This document shows, piece after piece, positions 52,701 to 61,483 of a stretch of 64,000 bases of DNA. Source of the stretch: CBDCHC01 sp965277055 (lineage in GTDB: Bacteria; Pseudomonadota; Gammaproteobacteria; PS1; Pseudothioglobaceae); contig OZ255703.1 in the NCBI GenBank assembly GCA_965277055.1, positions 248,001-312,000 on the forward strand, written 5' to 3'. The position numbers were made by a program, and so were the translations under genes. Under the pieces are notes generated by a model. It made no database searches, had not been told where the DNA came from, and worked only from the letters and a program-made list of their open reading frames with translations. Position 1 is the first letter of the stretch; every line of letters starts with the position of its first letter.

Positions 52701-55700
52701 CTTCGTAGTGTGATTCATTATCTGCCTTGAGCTGATTATCACTAGTGAAGTTTGCGTTATCTTGGGCAAGGGTGCGGAGTTTGGCTGCTCTTTGTCTATA
52801 GGATGTATATGTTTCACTCTGTTCTTTTACCCACCATCTGAGATATTCTGGTGATTGGTTTTTGATGCCGAGTACTTGTATACCAATATCTGCTTGTACT
52901 TGAGCATACTCTAAGTTTTCTTGAAGTGTTGTATCGTAATCTTGAGACCATTCTAAAATCATTTCACCAATACGTTGAGAATGATCATGCCAGTATTGAC
53001 ATGATTGTTTACTAGAACAGTAAGTCCAACCAGAACTATAAGAACCAGCAGTGCCGCCAGCAGTATTATCATTATCTCTATAATCAATATTTTCACTAAT
53101 AATAATATTATTATTAGCATTGTAGTAATAATTATTATTTTTAGAATCTTGTCTACCATAACTATCGGATCCGCCATATAGACCGGTATAGCCTCTATAA
53201 GCATTATACATAGGAGGTTTAGTGCTTTGTGAAGGAGCAGAGTTTCCATGATAATAATAGGCGGAACTATTATTATGTAAAGCACCACCTCTAGCTATAA
53301 CTTTCTGATAATAATGATTATTAATAAGATGATTAAAATTAGTTGCTGCTTGTAAGAAGTTATCTGCTTTTTGACGATATGCGTCAGCAGATTCTTGTAC
53401 ACTTTGCGCAATATTTTTGAGTTTGTCTGCTTTTTGTAAAAAACGATTCGCATATTGATCAATCCACGCACTTTTTCCTTGTGAGGAAAAGTTTAATCCA
53501 TGATGTACAAACATAGTAATGTTAAAATATTCTTTGGCTAATTTCTCTAGATGATTAGCTTTTCTGATGGCTTGATTTGCATTTTCTAAATATTGATCTA
53601 GGAGTCCTTGTAGGTGCTCCCAATCATAATCAGTAACTTGTTCTTTCGGGCTACGTACAGCAAAGAGATAACCAAATTCGTTATAGACATTTTCAGTGAT
53701 GAATCCACCCGGGTGAGTTTTGGTTGTTACCCTGGAGTGTTCATCGTATCCTAGGGTAACGGTATATTCTTCACCGTTTAGGTGGGTGGTGGTTTCGTGC
53801 GCTCTGCCTAGTGCATCATAGGTGTAGGTTTTAAGTAGGTTTGGTGAGGATACTCTGGCTAACTTACCAATGCCTTTTTCCTGTGTGTCATAGATCCAAG
53901 TGGTGTGTCCCTCTGGCTCTTGACGTTCTTTCATCCGCCCAAGTTTGTCATATTCCATGGTGACTATTTGTCCCTTAGCATCTGTTTGGCTTTTCAGTTG
54001 TCCTAGAGAGTCATAGGTGTAGCTCCATACTCCCATAGATGGGTCGTTCATAGAGATTTTATTGCCTCTATTGTCGTAGTTGATAATTGTCACGACTCCG
54101 TTGGCATTAGTTTCTATGAGGTTGCCCATGCTGTCGTGTGTATGGGTGAGGTAGGCTCCTAATGGTTCATCTACCCATATAACTTTGTCTTTAGCATTTT
54201 TGGTGGTGGTTTTGCTATTACCGTTAAAGTCTATGGTGGTAGTTTGGTAACCGTTATAGCTGGTGGTGGAGGTGATGTCCTCACCTGTATCATTCTTTTT
54301 GGTGATACTGGTTACGCGCCCAAGGTCATCATAAGTGCTTAGTACAAAGTGGGCAGTGTCTCCCTCATAGTATGGGAGGGATTGCTTGGTTATTTGCCCC
54401 AGTTGGTTATAGTATGCATCTTCTATGATAGTAGAGCCATCAAAGCCGATACTAGTGGTGCGTAGTTTATTATCTAGCGCATCAAAGTAGGTAGCATTTG
54501 AGACCTTGTTTTTAGTAACCGTGACTTTATACACACTCTTATTGCCGTTAGGGAAAGTTACAGAGTCATCATATTCATAGCGCCACTGAGTGGTGGTGCC
54601 ATCTGCTCTGGTTTCTTTGGTTTTGCGGTTAAGAGCATCATATTCCCAATGGGTAGTTAAGCCATTTGGTCCGGTAAGTGACTTCACTCTGCCCAGTGCA
54701 TCATAGATTTTGGATTCTGAGTGTCCTAGGGCATTGGTCGTGGTGGTGTTGTGCTTGCCATCATCAGAATACGTATATGAAGTAGTGCGAGGTTCTATAT
54801 CAAAAGCATCTACTGTTTTGCTGGTCATGTTGCCGTATGAGTCGTATGTATACGAGGTAGTGAGTGCAGTGTCGCTTTGTGGTTCTATAACTTCGGTTTC
54901 TAAGAGACCATCAGCATTATAGGTAAAGGCAGAAGTCTTAGTGATGTCTGGTACATTAGGATTAGGGGAGGAGTGGGTAACTTCGGCACTTCTTAAACGA
55001 GCAAGGTGCCAGTTGGTAGTGTCGTTATCGTATTCATTAGTGGTCTGGGTAGTCCAGATATTATCCTCATTATCTTCTATAGTGTTGGTGATAGAGAGAA
55101 TATTACCAAACTCATCAGGAGCGGAGTTTTTTAGGGTGGTGGTTTTCAGGAGTTCTCCCGTAGATTCACCATAGGTATTGTCAAAGTCGTATTCTTTGGT
55201 GGTGGATGAGGAGATATAGGTGTTATATACAAAAGGGGTACTAAGGCATGTACCATATGTATAATTAATTTGTTCGTAACTTTGATTGTATGCTGGAGTT
55301 GTCCCTGAGTGGTATATATGATAGATTTTTTGATTAGGATTTATTTGTCGATTTTGCCCTGATCTATGACTTGCAAAAGATCCTACGCCACCTGCGCCAT
55401 ATCGATAACCTCTGTGAATGCCAGTATCAAAAAACCATGTAACAGTACCATTTTTAAAGATAGAGCAAAAATATCCATCACAAACCCAACTTTCATTACT
55501 GCTAGACTTAGGCAATACTGTAGTAGTTTTAGAATTTTTAAATACATTTACCCATTCAACATTACTTATCTTGCATGAATTGGAGCATGTGTTTTTACTC
55601 GAATATTTATTATCATTAAGACTACATGCATAATTTTCATTATTTATTACTGAGTCATGATAGCTTGAAATATGTTGATAATTTGTAGTGGATTCACTGA

Positions 55701-58275
55701 CTAATACATCATTCACATACGACTTTGTTTCTAGAGGTGAGCCAATATAGGGGTATTCCTGAGAATATTTGGTGTGTACTCTGGTGTTAGAGAGTTCGTT
55801 TGTCTCTATGACCTCTTCAAAGCCAAGTGAACCTCTACCTTTTACATTGATACCAAAATTTTTATAGCGGTAGGTCGTTTTATTTTTAGCCTGAGTGGGT
55901 GTAGAAGTTTCTACGCCAGACACCACCTGCATAGGACCACCGCCAAGGATGATATTAGGGTAGGCGGATGATTTGGTTTTAGTGTATATTTCTGAGGTAT
56001 TTAAATTCGCATAATACGGTGTTATAATTAAATCAAATCCTGAGTTGATATTTTTAAGAGTAATTTTTTGTGTTTTATTAACATGACACTTCACCCCTTG
56101 ATCTGCTCTCACACAGATATCGGTTAATCCATCACCATTGATATCAACATAATTAATATAGCTATGATTATCTGAATCATTGCATACACCGTATTTTCTA
56201 GAACCATTGGCACACAAGTTAGTGTCAATAGCATTCATATCAAACTCAGAGTTTCCAGTATTAACATGACACTTCACCCCTTGATCTGCTCTCACACAGA
56301 TATCGGTTAATCCATCACCATTGATATCAACATAATTAATATAGCTATGATTATCTGAATCATTGCATACACCGTATTTTCTAGAACCATTGGCACACAA
56401 GTTAGTGTCAATAGCATTCATATCAAACTCAGAGTTTCCAGTATTAACATGACACTTCACCCCTTGATCTGCTCTCACACAGATATCGGTTAATCCATCA
56501 CCATTGATATCAACATAATTAATATAGCTATGATTATCTGAATCATTGCATACACCGTATTTTCTAGAACCATTGGCACACAAGTTAGTGTCAATAGCAT
56601 TCATATCAAACTCAGAGTTTCCAGTATTAACATGACACTTCACCCCTTGATCTGCTCTCACACAGATATCGGTTAATCCATCACCATTGATATCAACATA
56701 ATTAATATAGCTATGATTATCTGAATCATTGCATACACCGTATTTTCTAGAACCATTGGCACACAAGTTAGTGTCAATAGCATTCATATCAAACTCAGAG
56801 TTTCCAGTATTAACATGACACTTCACCCCTTGATCTGCTCTCACACAGATATCGGTTAATCCATCACCATTGATATCAACATAATTAATATAGCTATGAT
56901 TATCTGAATCATTGCATACACCGTATTTTCTAGAACCATTGGCACACAAGTTAGTGTCAATAGCATTCATATCAAACTCAGAGTTTCCAGTATTAACATG
57001 ACACTTCACCCCTTGATCTGCTCTCACACAGATATCGGTTAATCCATCACCATTGATATCAACATAATTAATATAGCTATGATTATCTGAATCATTGCAT
57101 ACACCGTATTTTCTAGAACCATTGGCACACAAGTTAGTGTCAATAGCATTCATATCAAACTCAGAGTTTCCAGTATTAACATGACACTTCACCCCTTGAT
57201 CTGCTCTCACACAGATATCGGTTAATCCATCACCATTGATATCAACATAATTAATATAGCTATGATTATCTGAATCATTGCATACACCGTATTTTCTAGA
57301 ACCATTGGCACACAAGTTAGTGTCAATAGCATTCATGTTAAAAGAGATGTCTATATTTTTATTCCATTCAAACTTAATAGCCTCCAAACACTTATTCTCT
57401 ACACACTTTTGTACTGCTTTCAGGAGTTCTTTCTTTGGAGTTGTATCTGCTAGTTCATAAGTGAGGTGGTAGGTGCTTTGAGTGGTGCCTTGGGTGACAT
57501 TATGTGTTTTGAGGGTAATGCTTCTCAGTATCTTTGAGCTTGTTATCTTGCTCCCTGCTTGGTAGCCTGTAAACGGGACGGTTTTATCTTGGTAGCTAAA
57601 CTCTATAGTGTTATCTGCGTATGTAATATTTTTGATATTAAATTCACCAGTGTCGTTGTTTTTATAATAGGTATATGTTATTTGGTTACCACTGGAGTCT
57701 TCCTTGGTGGTCAATGCCCATACTTTGGTATCGGTTTTGCCTTGGTACTCTATATTACTATCGGTACTGGTGCCATAATACAAGGTATTGCCATCTTTGG
57801 TTTCTACCTTAAATGAGTTATTAGTGTAGGTGATGCGTGCATAGGTGTTGATTTCTGTGCGGTACTGGGAGCCCTCACTCCAGTAGTCTCCACTTACTGC
57901 AATGAGTCGCTGCCCATCAAGACAAAGGCGGTCATTCTCATCTATGTTTATCCCTCCTTTGACTCCATCAATAGCGATAGTCTTAGCACATCTATGAATA
58001 CTAGAAAGCCCTGAAAGACTAAAGCCCATACCTAATAAGCCATTGCCACTTTGTGAGTTGTAATTGATGCTCAGGCTTGGGATATGTCCGTTAATTCCTG
58101 CTGGCACATCAATGGGGATGGAGTAGTTAAATGCTCCTTGGTTTACTGAGTAAGAGCCTTGAAGCTTGCCTACGAGCTCGGTAGCAGAGCCTAAGTGCGT
58201 GCTCGCATGGGAGATATTACTAAAAGTAATAAATGAGGTCAGTGTGCTAAGGGTAAGTAGTAGTAGTTTGTGCAT
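49702..58275 (-). CDS. Giant secreted Rhs/YD-repeat toxin with SpvB and FG-GAP-type domains
   Basis: 2857 residues. A Sec signal peptide (MHKLLLLTLSTLTSFITFSN, cleavage near HAS) is followed by an SpvB-type domain (about 30-290; NGLLGMGFSLSGLSSIHRC). Seven 61-residue FG-GAP-like repeats follow (about 312-733). YD repeats run about 1050-1545, then a coiled-coil plus Asn/Tyr/Ser-rich insert (1545-1875), more YD repeats, a triplicated ~90-residue unknown domain (about 2045-2361) and the Rhs core (2385-2558; MNGRVYDPSIGRFLSADPH). The variable tip (2558-2857) ends in a basic KRKRQSRIRWK. The Rhs shell would house the tip for delivery; the tip family is unknown. Downstream orphan cassettes can replace it by homologous recombination through the core. 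Confidence 0.88.
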   Translation of the reverse strand: MHKLLLLTLSTLTSFITFSNISHASTHLGSATELVGKLQGSYSVNQGAFNYSIPIDVPAGINGHIPSLSINYNSQSGNGLLGMGFSLSGLSSIHRCAKTIAIDGVKGGINIDENDRLCLDGQRLIAVSGDYWSEGSQYRTEINTYARITYTNNSFKVETKDGNTLYYGTSTDSNIEYQGKTDTKVWALTTKEDSSGNQITYTYYKNNDTGEFNIKNITYADNTIEFSYQDKTVPFTGYQAGSKITSSKILRSITLKTHNVTQGTTQSTYHLTYELADTTPKKELLKAVQKCVENKCLEAIKFEWNKNIDISFNMNAIDTNLCANGSRKYGVCNDSDNHSYINYVDINGDGLTDICVRADQGVKCHVNTGNSEFDMNAIDTNLCANGSRKYGVCNDSDNHSYINYVDINGDGLTDICVRADQGVKCHVNTGNSEFDMNAIDTNLCANGSRKYGVCNDSDNHSYINYVDINGDGLTDICVRADQGVKCHVNTGNSEFDMNAIDTNLCANGSRKYGVCNDSDNHSYINYVDINGDGLTDICVRADQGVKCHVNTGNSEFDMNAIDTNLCANGSRKYGVCNDSDNHSYINYVDINGDGLTDICVRADQGVKCHVNTGNSEFDMNAIDTNLCANGSRKYGVCNDSDNHSYINYVDINGDGLTDICVRADQGVKCHVNTGNSEFDMNAIDTNLCANGSRKYGVCNDSDNHSYINYVDINGDGLTDICVRADQGVKCHVNKTQKITLKNINSGFDLIITPYYANLNTSEIYTKTKSSAYPNIILGGGPMQVVSGVETSTPTQAKNKTTYRYKNFGINVKGRGSLGFEEVIETNELSNTRVHTKYSQEYPYIGSPLETKSYVNDVLVSESTTNYQHISSYHDSVINNENYACSLNDNKYSSKNTCSNSCKISNVEWVNVFKNSKTTTVLPKSSSNESWVCDGYFCSIFKNGTVTWFFDTGIHRGYRYGAGGVGSFASHRSGQNRQINPNQKIYHIYHSGTTPAYNQSYEQINYTYGTCLSTPFVYNTYISSSTTKEYDFDNTYGESTGELLKTTTLKNSAPDEFGNILSITNTIEDNEDNIWTTQTTNEYDNDTTNWHLARLRSAEVTHSSPNPNVPDITKTSAFTYNADGLLETEVIEPQSDTALTTSYTYDSYGNMTSKTVDAFDIEPRTTSYTYSDDGKHNTTTTNALGHSESKIYDALGRVKSLTGPNGLTTHWEYDALNRKTKETRADGTTTQWRYEYDDSVTFPNGNKSVYKVTVTKNKVSNATYFDALDNKLRTTSIGFDGSTIIEDAYYNQLGQITKQSLPYYEGDTAHFVLSTYDDLGRVTSITKKNDTGEDITSTTSYNGYQTTTIDFNGNSKTTTKNAKDKVIWVDEPLGAYLTHTHDSMGNLIETNANGVVTIINYDNRGNKISMNDPSMGVWSYTYDSLGQLKSQTDAKGQIVTMEYDKLGRMKERQEPEGHTTWIYDTQEKGIGKLARVSSPNLLKTYTYDALGRAHETTTHLNGEEYTVTLGYDEHSRVTTKTHPGGFITENVYNEFGYLFAVRSPKEQVTDYDWEHLQGLLDQYLENANQAIRKANHLEKLAKEYFNITMFVHHGLNFSSQGKSAWIDQYANRFLQKADKLKNIAQSVQESADAYRQKADNFLQAATNFNHLINNHYYQKVIARGGALHNNSSAYYYHGNSAPSQSTKPPMYNAYRGYTGLYGGSDSYGRQDSKNNNYYYNANNNIIISENIDYRDNDNTAGGTAGSYSSGWTYCSSKQSCQYWHDHSQRIGEMILEWSQDYDTTLQENLEYAQVQADIGIQVLGIKNQSPEYLRWWVKEQSETYTSYRQRAAKLRTLAQDNANFTSDNQLKADNESHYEDMFADTGNVYFWRAKSRDAANRLTGHLVGNGLSTENTYNPATGNLLTIESGFSDNNKIRDLAFVYDDNQNVLQRNNNALGVQMNYEYDVLDRLKVTYQSTANTSPLSAQMQDDATLSVYTYDINGNIKTKGAKTLHYEDNSYQVSHATEGNVRTHYDYDENGNMTTVTSELLSAENLKEEEVTIIDYTIHTVYGDGFEFLFNITQMQALIGRELNRREDFIVTNKRSGKTGFARFYSRKRHHNQPEGTGTASWTGRYNTSYEWQVGDQLTIEMRPKKAINPALVFDIQSANYGGRFKFNLAKVESILGRKLMPNEEFKVTNMSTNRTGIAIFSNEDDPVYGQSSDLLGSGSWKTNSYYGDWSGNDKVMLDISHANQNIPRDKQIRYTSFNKPKSFSGSVATTEFSLPVTSADYSRTLNFKLSDLERITNTELKDGDEFELLGTGSANRHKAALKVRIQLTPNLTHASYQVKNNPSAYGQMYFVKGRHSGNWTHGTVDVKWLTTTQQTTQFLYDENRSRYAKIQNTYEGTAHTQIRTTYIGKSYEKITEGDKITHKYFIYNADGKLIATHSKEEDSNPFTQEEPTVDKTNYLHYDNLGSIDTITDGQGNIVQQSEYKPFGEQYRIDNNISQPLLTNRGYTGHEHINEFGFIHMNGRVYDPSIGRFLSADPHIQAPLNTQSYNRYSYVLNNPLKYTDPSGYFLKKIFRGIKKGLKKIVKYGTSFMGLVFEIKAVKNFFIKHKWAQQLGMLISNAVGGPLFGANFSAYLTRIHGGSTTDVFKSFAISYASAKVANFIGHGGTNGAPYFGEGIQTSLAHGVSQGAMTAAQGGRFKDGFIGGFISHEITGIKSTNSKVLDGIINITLSGTASKLAGGSFANGARSATFVYLYNHLGRGYTEDNPMFRGDNPELHKAYSQMEENAPFALTTLATLPMGSGAIATQTGRSLFGSLVISVSPALGKFGDNIINIFYSYYESRSVQQEVRDYGNAELKRKRQSRIRWK
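56077..57336. repeat. Seven tandem copies of a 183-bp repeat inside the giant Rhs gene
   Basis: Period 183 bp; nearly all copies are identical at the DNA level, and the last copy in protein order lacks about 21 nt of the unit. Each encodes 61 residues with the calcium-loop-like DINGDGLTD and four Cys (NLC, GVC, DIC, VKC). Because synonymous changes are almost absent, the array has expanded recently or is kept uniform by recombination. Copy number may vary among cells or be mis-assembled from short reads. Confidence 0.85.
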
Positions 58276-58304
58276 GGCTTGTCTCTGTTAGGATATGTGC
58301 AATA

Positions 58305-58820
58305 TTAGTTTTGTAATTGATTGAGTTCTTGTTGTAATTGTTCGAGTTGTGCTTTTGATTCTTCTTGTTGTTTGGTCAGCTGTGCTTGTTGCTCTGGACT
58401 AAGTGGCGGGAGTTCTATATCTTTTAAGAGTTCTTCCATATTGGCAATGATGGCATCTGCTTCTTTGATGAGTGCCTGGGTTTCTTTGAGCTCTGCTTGA
58501 TCTATTGGCTCCATCACTGGAAACCCTGGGGGCAGGTCTTTGCTGAGTGGTTGTGTTGTTTTTTGTGTATTGGCTTGTGTGTTTGCTGAAGTACTGCCCG
58601 TAGAAGATTGGATGCTTTGGCTTACTTCATCTAATGAAGGGGAAGATGCGGGTTGCGTATCTGTAGCTTCACTCTTTATAAGCCCACTTTCTGATGGCTT
58701 GGCAAGTTCAAGTGGTGATGAATCCTGTGAAGAACTCAACACAACTACGCCTACCAATGCAATACTTGCAATAATAGCCAGACCTACGAAAACTTTGTTG
58801 GTAAAGGCTGTTGGTAACAT
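58305..58820 (-). CDS. Membrane-anchored coiled-coil protein encoded before the giant Rhs gene
   Basis: 171 residues with one N-terminal membrane segment (VFVGLAIIASIALVGVVVL), a Ser/Thr/Gln-rich linker (about 35-95) and a C-terminal coiled coil with Gln-rich heptads (KQQEESKAQLEQLQQ). A strong ribosome-binding site (GGGGAG) precedes the ATG. It ends 29 bp before the giant toxin gene and is probably first in the same transcript. Not recognised. By position it may help export or hold the toxin at the envelope; this is inference. Confidence 0.65.
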   Translation of the reverse strand: MLPTAFTNKVFVGLAIIASIALVGVVVLSSSQDSSPLELAKPSESGLIKSEATDTQPASSPSLDEVSQSIQSSTGSTSANTQANTQKTTQPLSKDLPPGFPVMEPIDQAELKETQALIKEADAIIANMEELLKDIELPPLSPEQQAQLTKQQEESKAQLEQLQQELNQLQN

Positions 58821-58975
58821 CTTTTACTCTCCCCTTGATAATGTATGATCCTCATGCAACATAGTGTATTAATAACTATATAAGGTTTATAATACGTATA
58901 CCATAGAGTCATATATACCCTTTTTTCTATAAGGTGATTATAAATCAATAAATATGAAAAATGGAAGAAAAAAAG

Positions 58976-58999
58976 TAAAGACTATTAGATTTAATAGGT
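58976..58999. repeat. 24-bp direct repeat, copy 2
   Basis: Exact match to 74-97 in the same orientation, in the gap between the anchored coiled-coil gene and phrB. It lies 61 bp before the phrB start. The 239-bp gap (58821-59059) must hold both divergent promoters; no other element is evident there. Confidence 0.6.
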
Positions 59000-59059
59000 G
59001 TATTTTGGGTCAATTTAGGCTTAAATAGAGTAGTTATTTATGTGTCTTATATTTCTAAT

Positions 59060-60472
59060 ATGTCATCAACTCCCACTGCAATCCATTGGTTTAGAAAGGA
59101 TTTACGCTTATATGATAATCCTTCATTAGCCAGTCTTCACTCGGAATCTGTAGTATTGCCCATTTATATTCTTGATACAATTAACGCTAAAAATCAGCCT
59201 TCACACACCGCTTCAAATGTTTGGCTACACCACGCACTAAACAGCCTTAATACCTCACTAAGTGATTGCTTATCTGTGTATGCAGGGAATCCGCTAGAAA
59301 TCCTCCAAGAACTCTGTAGTAAGTACCACATCACTAAGGTCGTATGGAATAGATGTTATGAGCCTTGGAGTATACAGCGAGATACTAAGATAAAAGCTCA
59401 GTTAGAGACTCAAGGGATTGAGGTAAAGAGTTATAATGCTTCGCTGTTATTTGAGCCATTTCGTATTCTAAAGGCAGATGGTACACCGTATAAAGTGTTT
59501 AGTCCGTTTTACTACAAGGGTTGTCTCGCTTATGAGCCCCATGAACCAGTACCTACCCCCAAGCTACACTGCCTACGTGACCTTGATGCTCAAGTGATTA
59601 GTAAGTTACATCTCTTGCCCGAACTAGAGTGGGCAAAACACACTATCTCACACTGGAATATTAGTGAAGAAGGTGCGTTACAGGTGTTTGAGCAGTTTGT
59701 CAAGGAAGGACTCCCAGAATATAAAGAAGGACGCAACTTACCGAGTAAACCTTTTGTATCTCGTTTGTCTCCTTATATCCATTTTGGGCAAATATCTGTG
59801 CATCACTTATGGCATACCGTACGGGCAATGCCCGAGACTAAAAGTACTGCACATTTTTTAAGTGAGTTGGGTTGGCGGGAGTTTTCCTATAATCAATTGT
59901 ATTATAACCCCACGCTCGCAACTCAGAACTTACAAGCTAAATTTAACGCCTTCCCGTGGGATAATGATGTAGAAGCACTCAGATGTTGGCAACAAGGAAA
60001 TACTGGAGTTCCTTTTGTAGATGCGGGAATGCGTGAACTCTGGCAGACAGGATATATGCATAATCGGGTGCGGATGGTGGTGGCTTCGTTTTTAGTGAAA
60101 AACTTATTACTTGATTGGCGTTTAGGTGCTCAGTGGTTTATGGAGACATTATTTGACGCTGATGAAGCGAGTAATAGCGCAAGTTGGCAGTGGGTGGCAG
60201 GCTGTGGCTATGATAGTGCGCCCTACTTTCGGATATTTAATCCAGTCACACAGGGGCAAAAGTTTGACCCAGAGGGGGAATATATTAAGCAATACATCCC
60301 CGAACTTAGAGATATGCCAATTAAATATCTTTATGCACCGTGGGAGGCACCGGGGGAAGTATTAACCACTGCGGGAGTAAGTCTAGAACATGATTATCCT
60401 TATCCCATCGTAGATTTAAAAGAGTCACGAGAAAAAGCATTAGCAGCCTTTCGTAGCCTAAAGCAACCTTGA
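59060..60472 (+). CDS. phrB: Deoxyribodipyrimidine photolyase
   Basis: 470 residues from ATG 59060; an in-frame GTG at 59042 would add 6 residues. The photolyase N-terminal antenna-domain start TAIHWFRKDLRLYDNPSL is followed by the FAD-binding part: YKEGRNLP, SRLSPYIHFGQIS, FLSELGWREFSYN, WDNDVEALRCWQQGNTGVPFVDAGMRELWQTGYMHNRVRMVVASFL, and ASNSASWQWVAGCGYD. The Trp-triad region and FAD contacts look intact. It repairs cyclobutane pyrimidine dimers in light. A dark deep-sea lifestyle would make its retention notable, but cryptochrome-like roles cannot be excluded. Confidence 0.93.
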   Translation: MSSTPTAIHWFRKDLRLYDNPSLASLHSESVVLPIYILDTINAKNQPSHTASNVWLHHALNSLNTSLSDCLSVYAGNPLEILQELCSKYHITKVVWNRCYEPWSIQRDTKIKAQLETQGIEVKSYNASLLFEPFRILKADGTPYKVFSPFYYKGCLAYEPHEPVPTPKLHCLRDLDAQVISKLHLLPELEWAKHTISHWNISEEGALQVFEQFVKEGLPEYKEGRNLPSKPFVSRLSPYIHFGQISVHHLWHTVRAMPETKSTAHFLSELGWREFSYNQLYYNPTLATQNLQAKFNAFPWDNDVEALRCWQQGNTGVPFVDAGMRELWQTGYMHNRVRMVVASFLVKNLLLDWRLGAQWFMETLFDADEASNSASWQWVAGCGYDSAPYFRIFNPVTQGQKFDPEGEYIKQYIPELRDMPIKYLYAPWEAPGEVLTTAGVSLEHDYPYPIVDLKESREKALAAFRSLKQP

Positions 60473-60550
60473 GAGCTAAACTAGTGAAATTTGTAGTAGT
60501 ATTTTCCCCAATATCAGCGTAATATAACAACTTTTTATAGCAATATAGTT

Positions 60551-61096
60551 ATGAAATTATTTACGCTTATTTTTCTAGGATTATTATCTATGGGTTCCTT
60601 GCACGCTAAAGATACTAAAGTATCACACCACAGTTTTTCTGCACTTACTTCTGATGAAACGATTAGCCTTAGCGACTACAAAGATAAGGTGGTACTAATC
60701 GTAAATACCGCTTCAAAGTGTGCATTTACCGACCAATATGAGGAATTAGAAAGCCTGTATGATGAATATAAAGATAAGGGTTTGGTAGTGCTTGGTGTGC
60801 CCAGTAATGACTTTGGAGCACAAGAACCGGGAACAGAAAAACAAATCGCTGATTTTTGCCGATTGACCTATAGCGTGTCCTTTCCAATGACCGCTAAATA
60901 CTCTGTAGTGGGTAACAATGCACACCCTTTTTACCAAGACGCCAAGAAAATCTTAGGCTTTGGTACGGGACCTAAATGGAACTTTCATAAATATATCGTG
61001 AATAAAAATGGTGAGTTGGTAGATTATTTTCATTCTACTACTAGTCCTAAATCAAACAAAATTATGAACGTACTAACTGCAGAACTAGCAAAATAA
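60551..61096 (+). CDS. Glutathione peroxidase, exported, Cys type
   Basis: 181 residues with a Sec signal peptide MKLFTLIFLGLLSMGSLHA, so the mature protein should be periplasmic. The catalytic Cys57 is in VNTASKCAFTDQYEELE (Cys, not selenocysteine). FGAQEPGT carries the Gln, and PKWNFHKYIVNKNGE the Trp-Asn of the catalytic tetrad. FCRLTYSVSFPMTAK is the usual middle segment. It reduces hydroperoxides with glutathione or thioredoxin. It starts the run of small redox-type genes to 62760. Confidence 0.9.
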   Translation: MKLFTLIFLGLLSMGSLHAKDTKVSHHSFSALTSDETISLSDYKDKVVLIVNTASKCAFTDQYEELESLYDEYKDKGLVVLGVPSNDFGAQEPGTEKQIADFCRLTYSVSFPMTAKYSVVGNNAHPFYQDAKKILGFGTGPKWNFHKYIVNKNGELVDYFHSTTSPKSNKIMNVLTAELAK

Positions 61097-61103
61097 GAAT
61101 AGC

Positions 61104-61469
61104 ATGATTACAGTATTTTACGATGGAAAGTGTGGTAACTGCTCAAGAGAAATTAACTATTACAAACGCATCTCTAATCCTGAGGATTTCCACTGGGAAG
61201 ATATTACCCAACACACTGAATTACTCAGTAGTTACGGGGTGACTCTGCATGAAGGGCTAGAGCGCATTCACGTAGCTGATAGCACGGGTAAGTTGCATAT
61301 TGGGGTGGATGGATTTATTTTGATGTGGTCTAAAATAAAATATTGGAAAGCACTAGGGATATTTACCTCTTTACCTATTATTAAACAAATTGCTCAGTTT
61401 TTATATGCGCGATTTGCTCGCTATAGGTTTAATAAACTAGACCACTGCAAAGTCACACTTAATCAATAA
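61104..61469 (+). CDS. DUF393 thiol-disulfide oxidoreductase (DCC family)
   Basis: 121 residues. MITVFYDGKCGNCSREINYYKRI has the DxxCxxC-like thioredoxin motif (CGNC) that defines the DCC family. GVDGFILMWSKIKYWKALG and the basic C-terminal helix are typical. It lies 7 bp after the peroxidase gene, pointing to a shared transcript. The physiological partner is unknown. Confidence 0.88.
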   Translation: MITVFYDGKCGNCSREINYYKRISNPEDFHWEDITQHTELLSSYGVTLHEGLERIHVADSTGKLHIGVDGFILMWSKIKYWKALGIFTSLPIIKQIAQFLYARFARYRFNKLDHCKVTLNQ

Positions 61470-61483
61470 ATTAAATTACTCAT

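Noticed and set aside
56077..57336. Tandem repeats as CRISPR or a VNTR outside genes
   Set aside because: The 183-bp period is a multiple of three and the array is in frame within the giant Rhs gene; it encodes a protein repeat.
74..58999. 24-bp direct repeats as att sites of an integrated element
   Set aside because: The interval contains core housekeeping genes (polA, mfd, rnpB) and no integrase, so it is not a mobile element.
58821..59059. ops element upstream of the Rhs operon
   Set aside because: I looked for the GGTAG core on the minus strand in this gap and saw none; RfaH control of the toxin locus is therefore not supported here.
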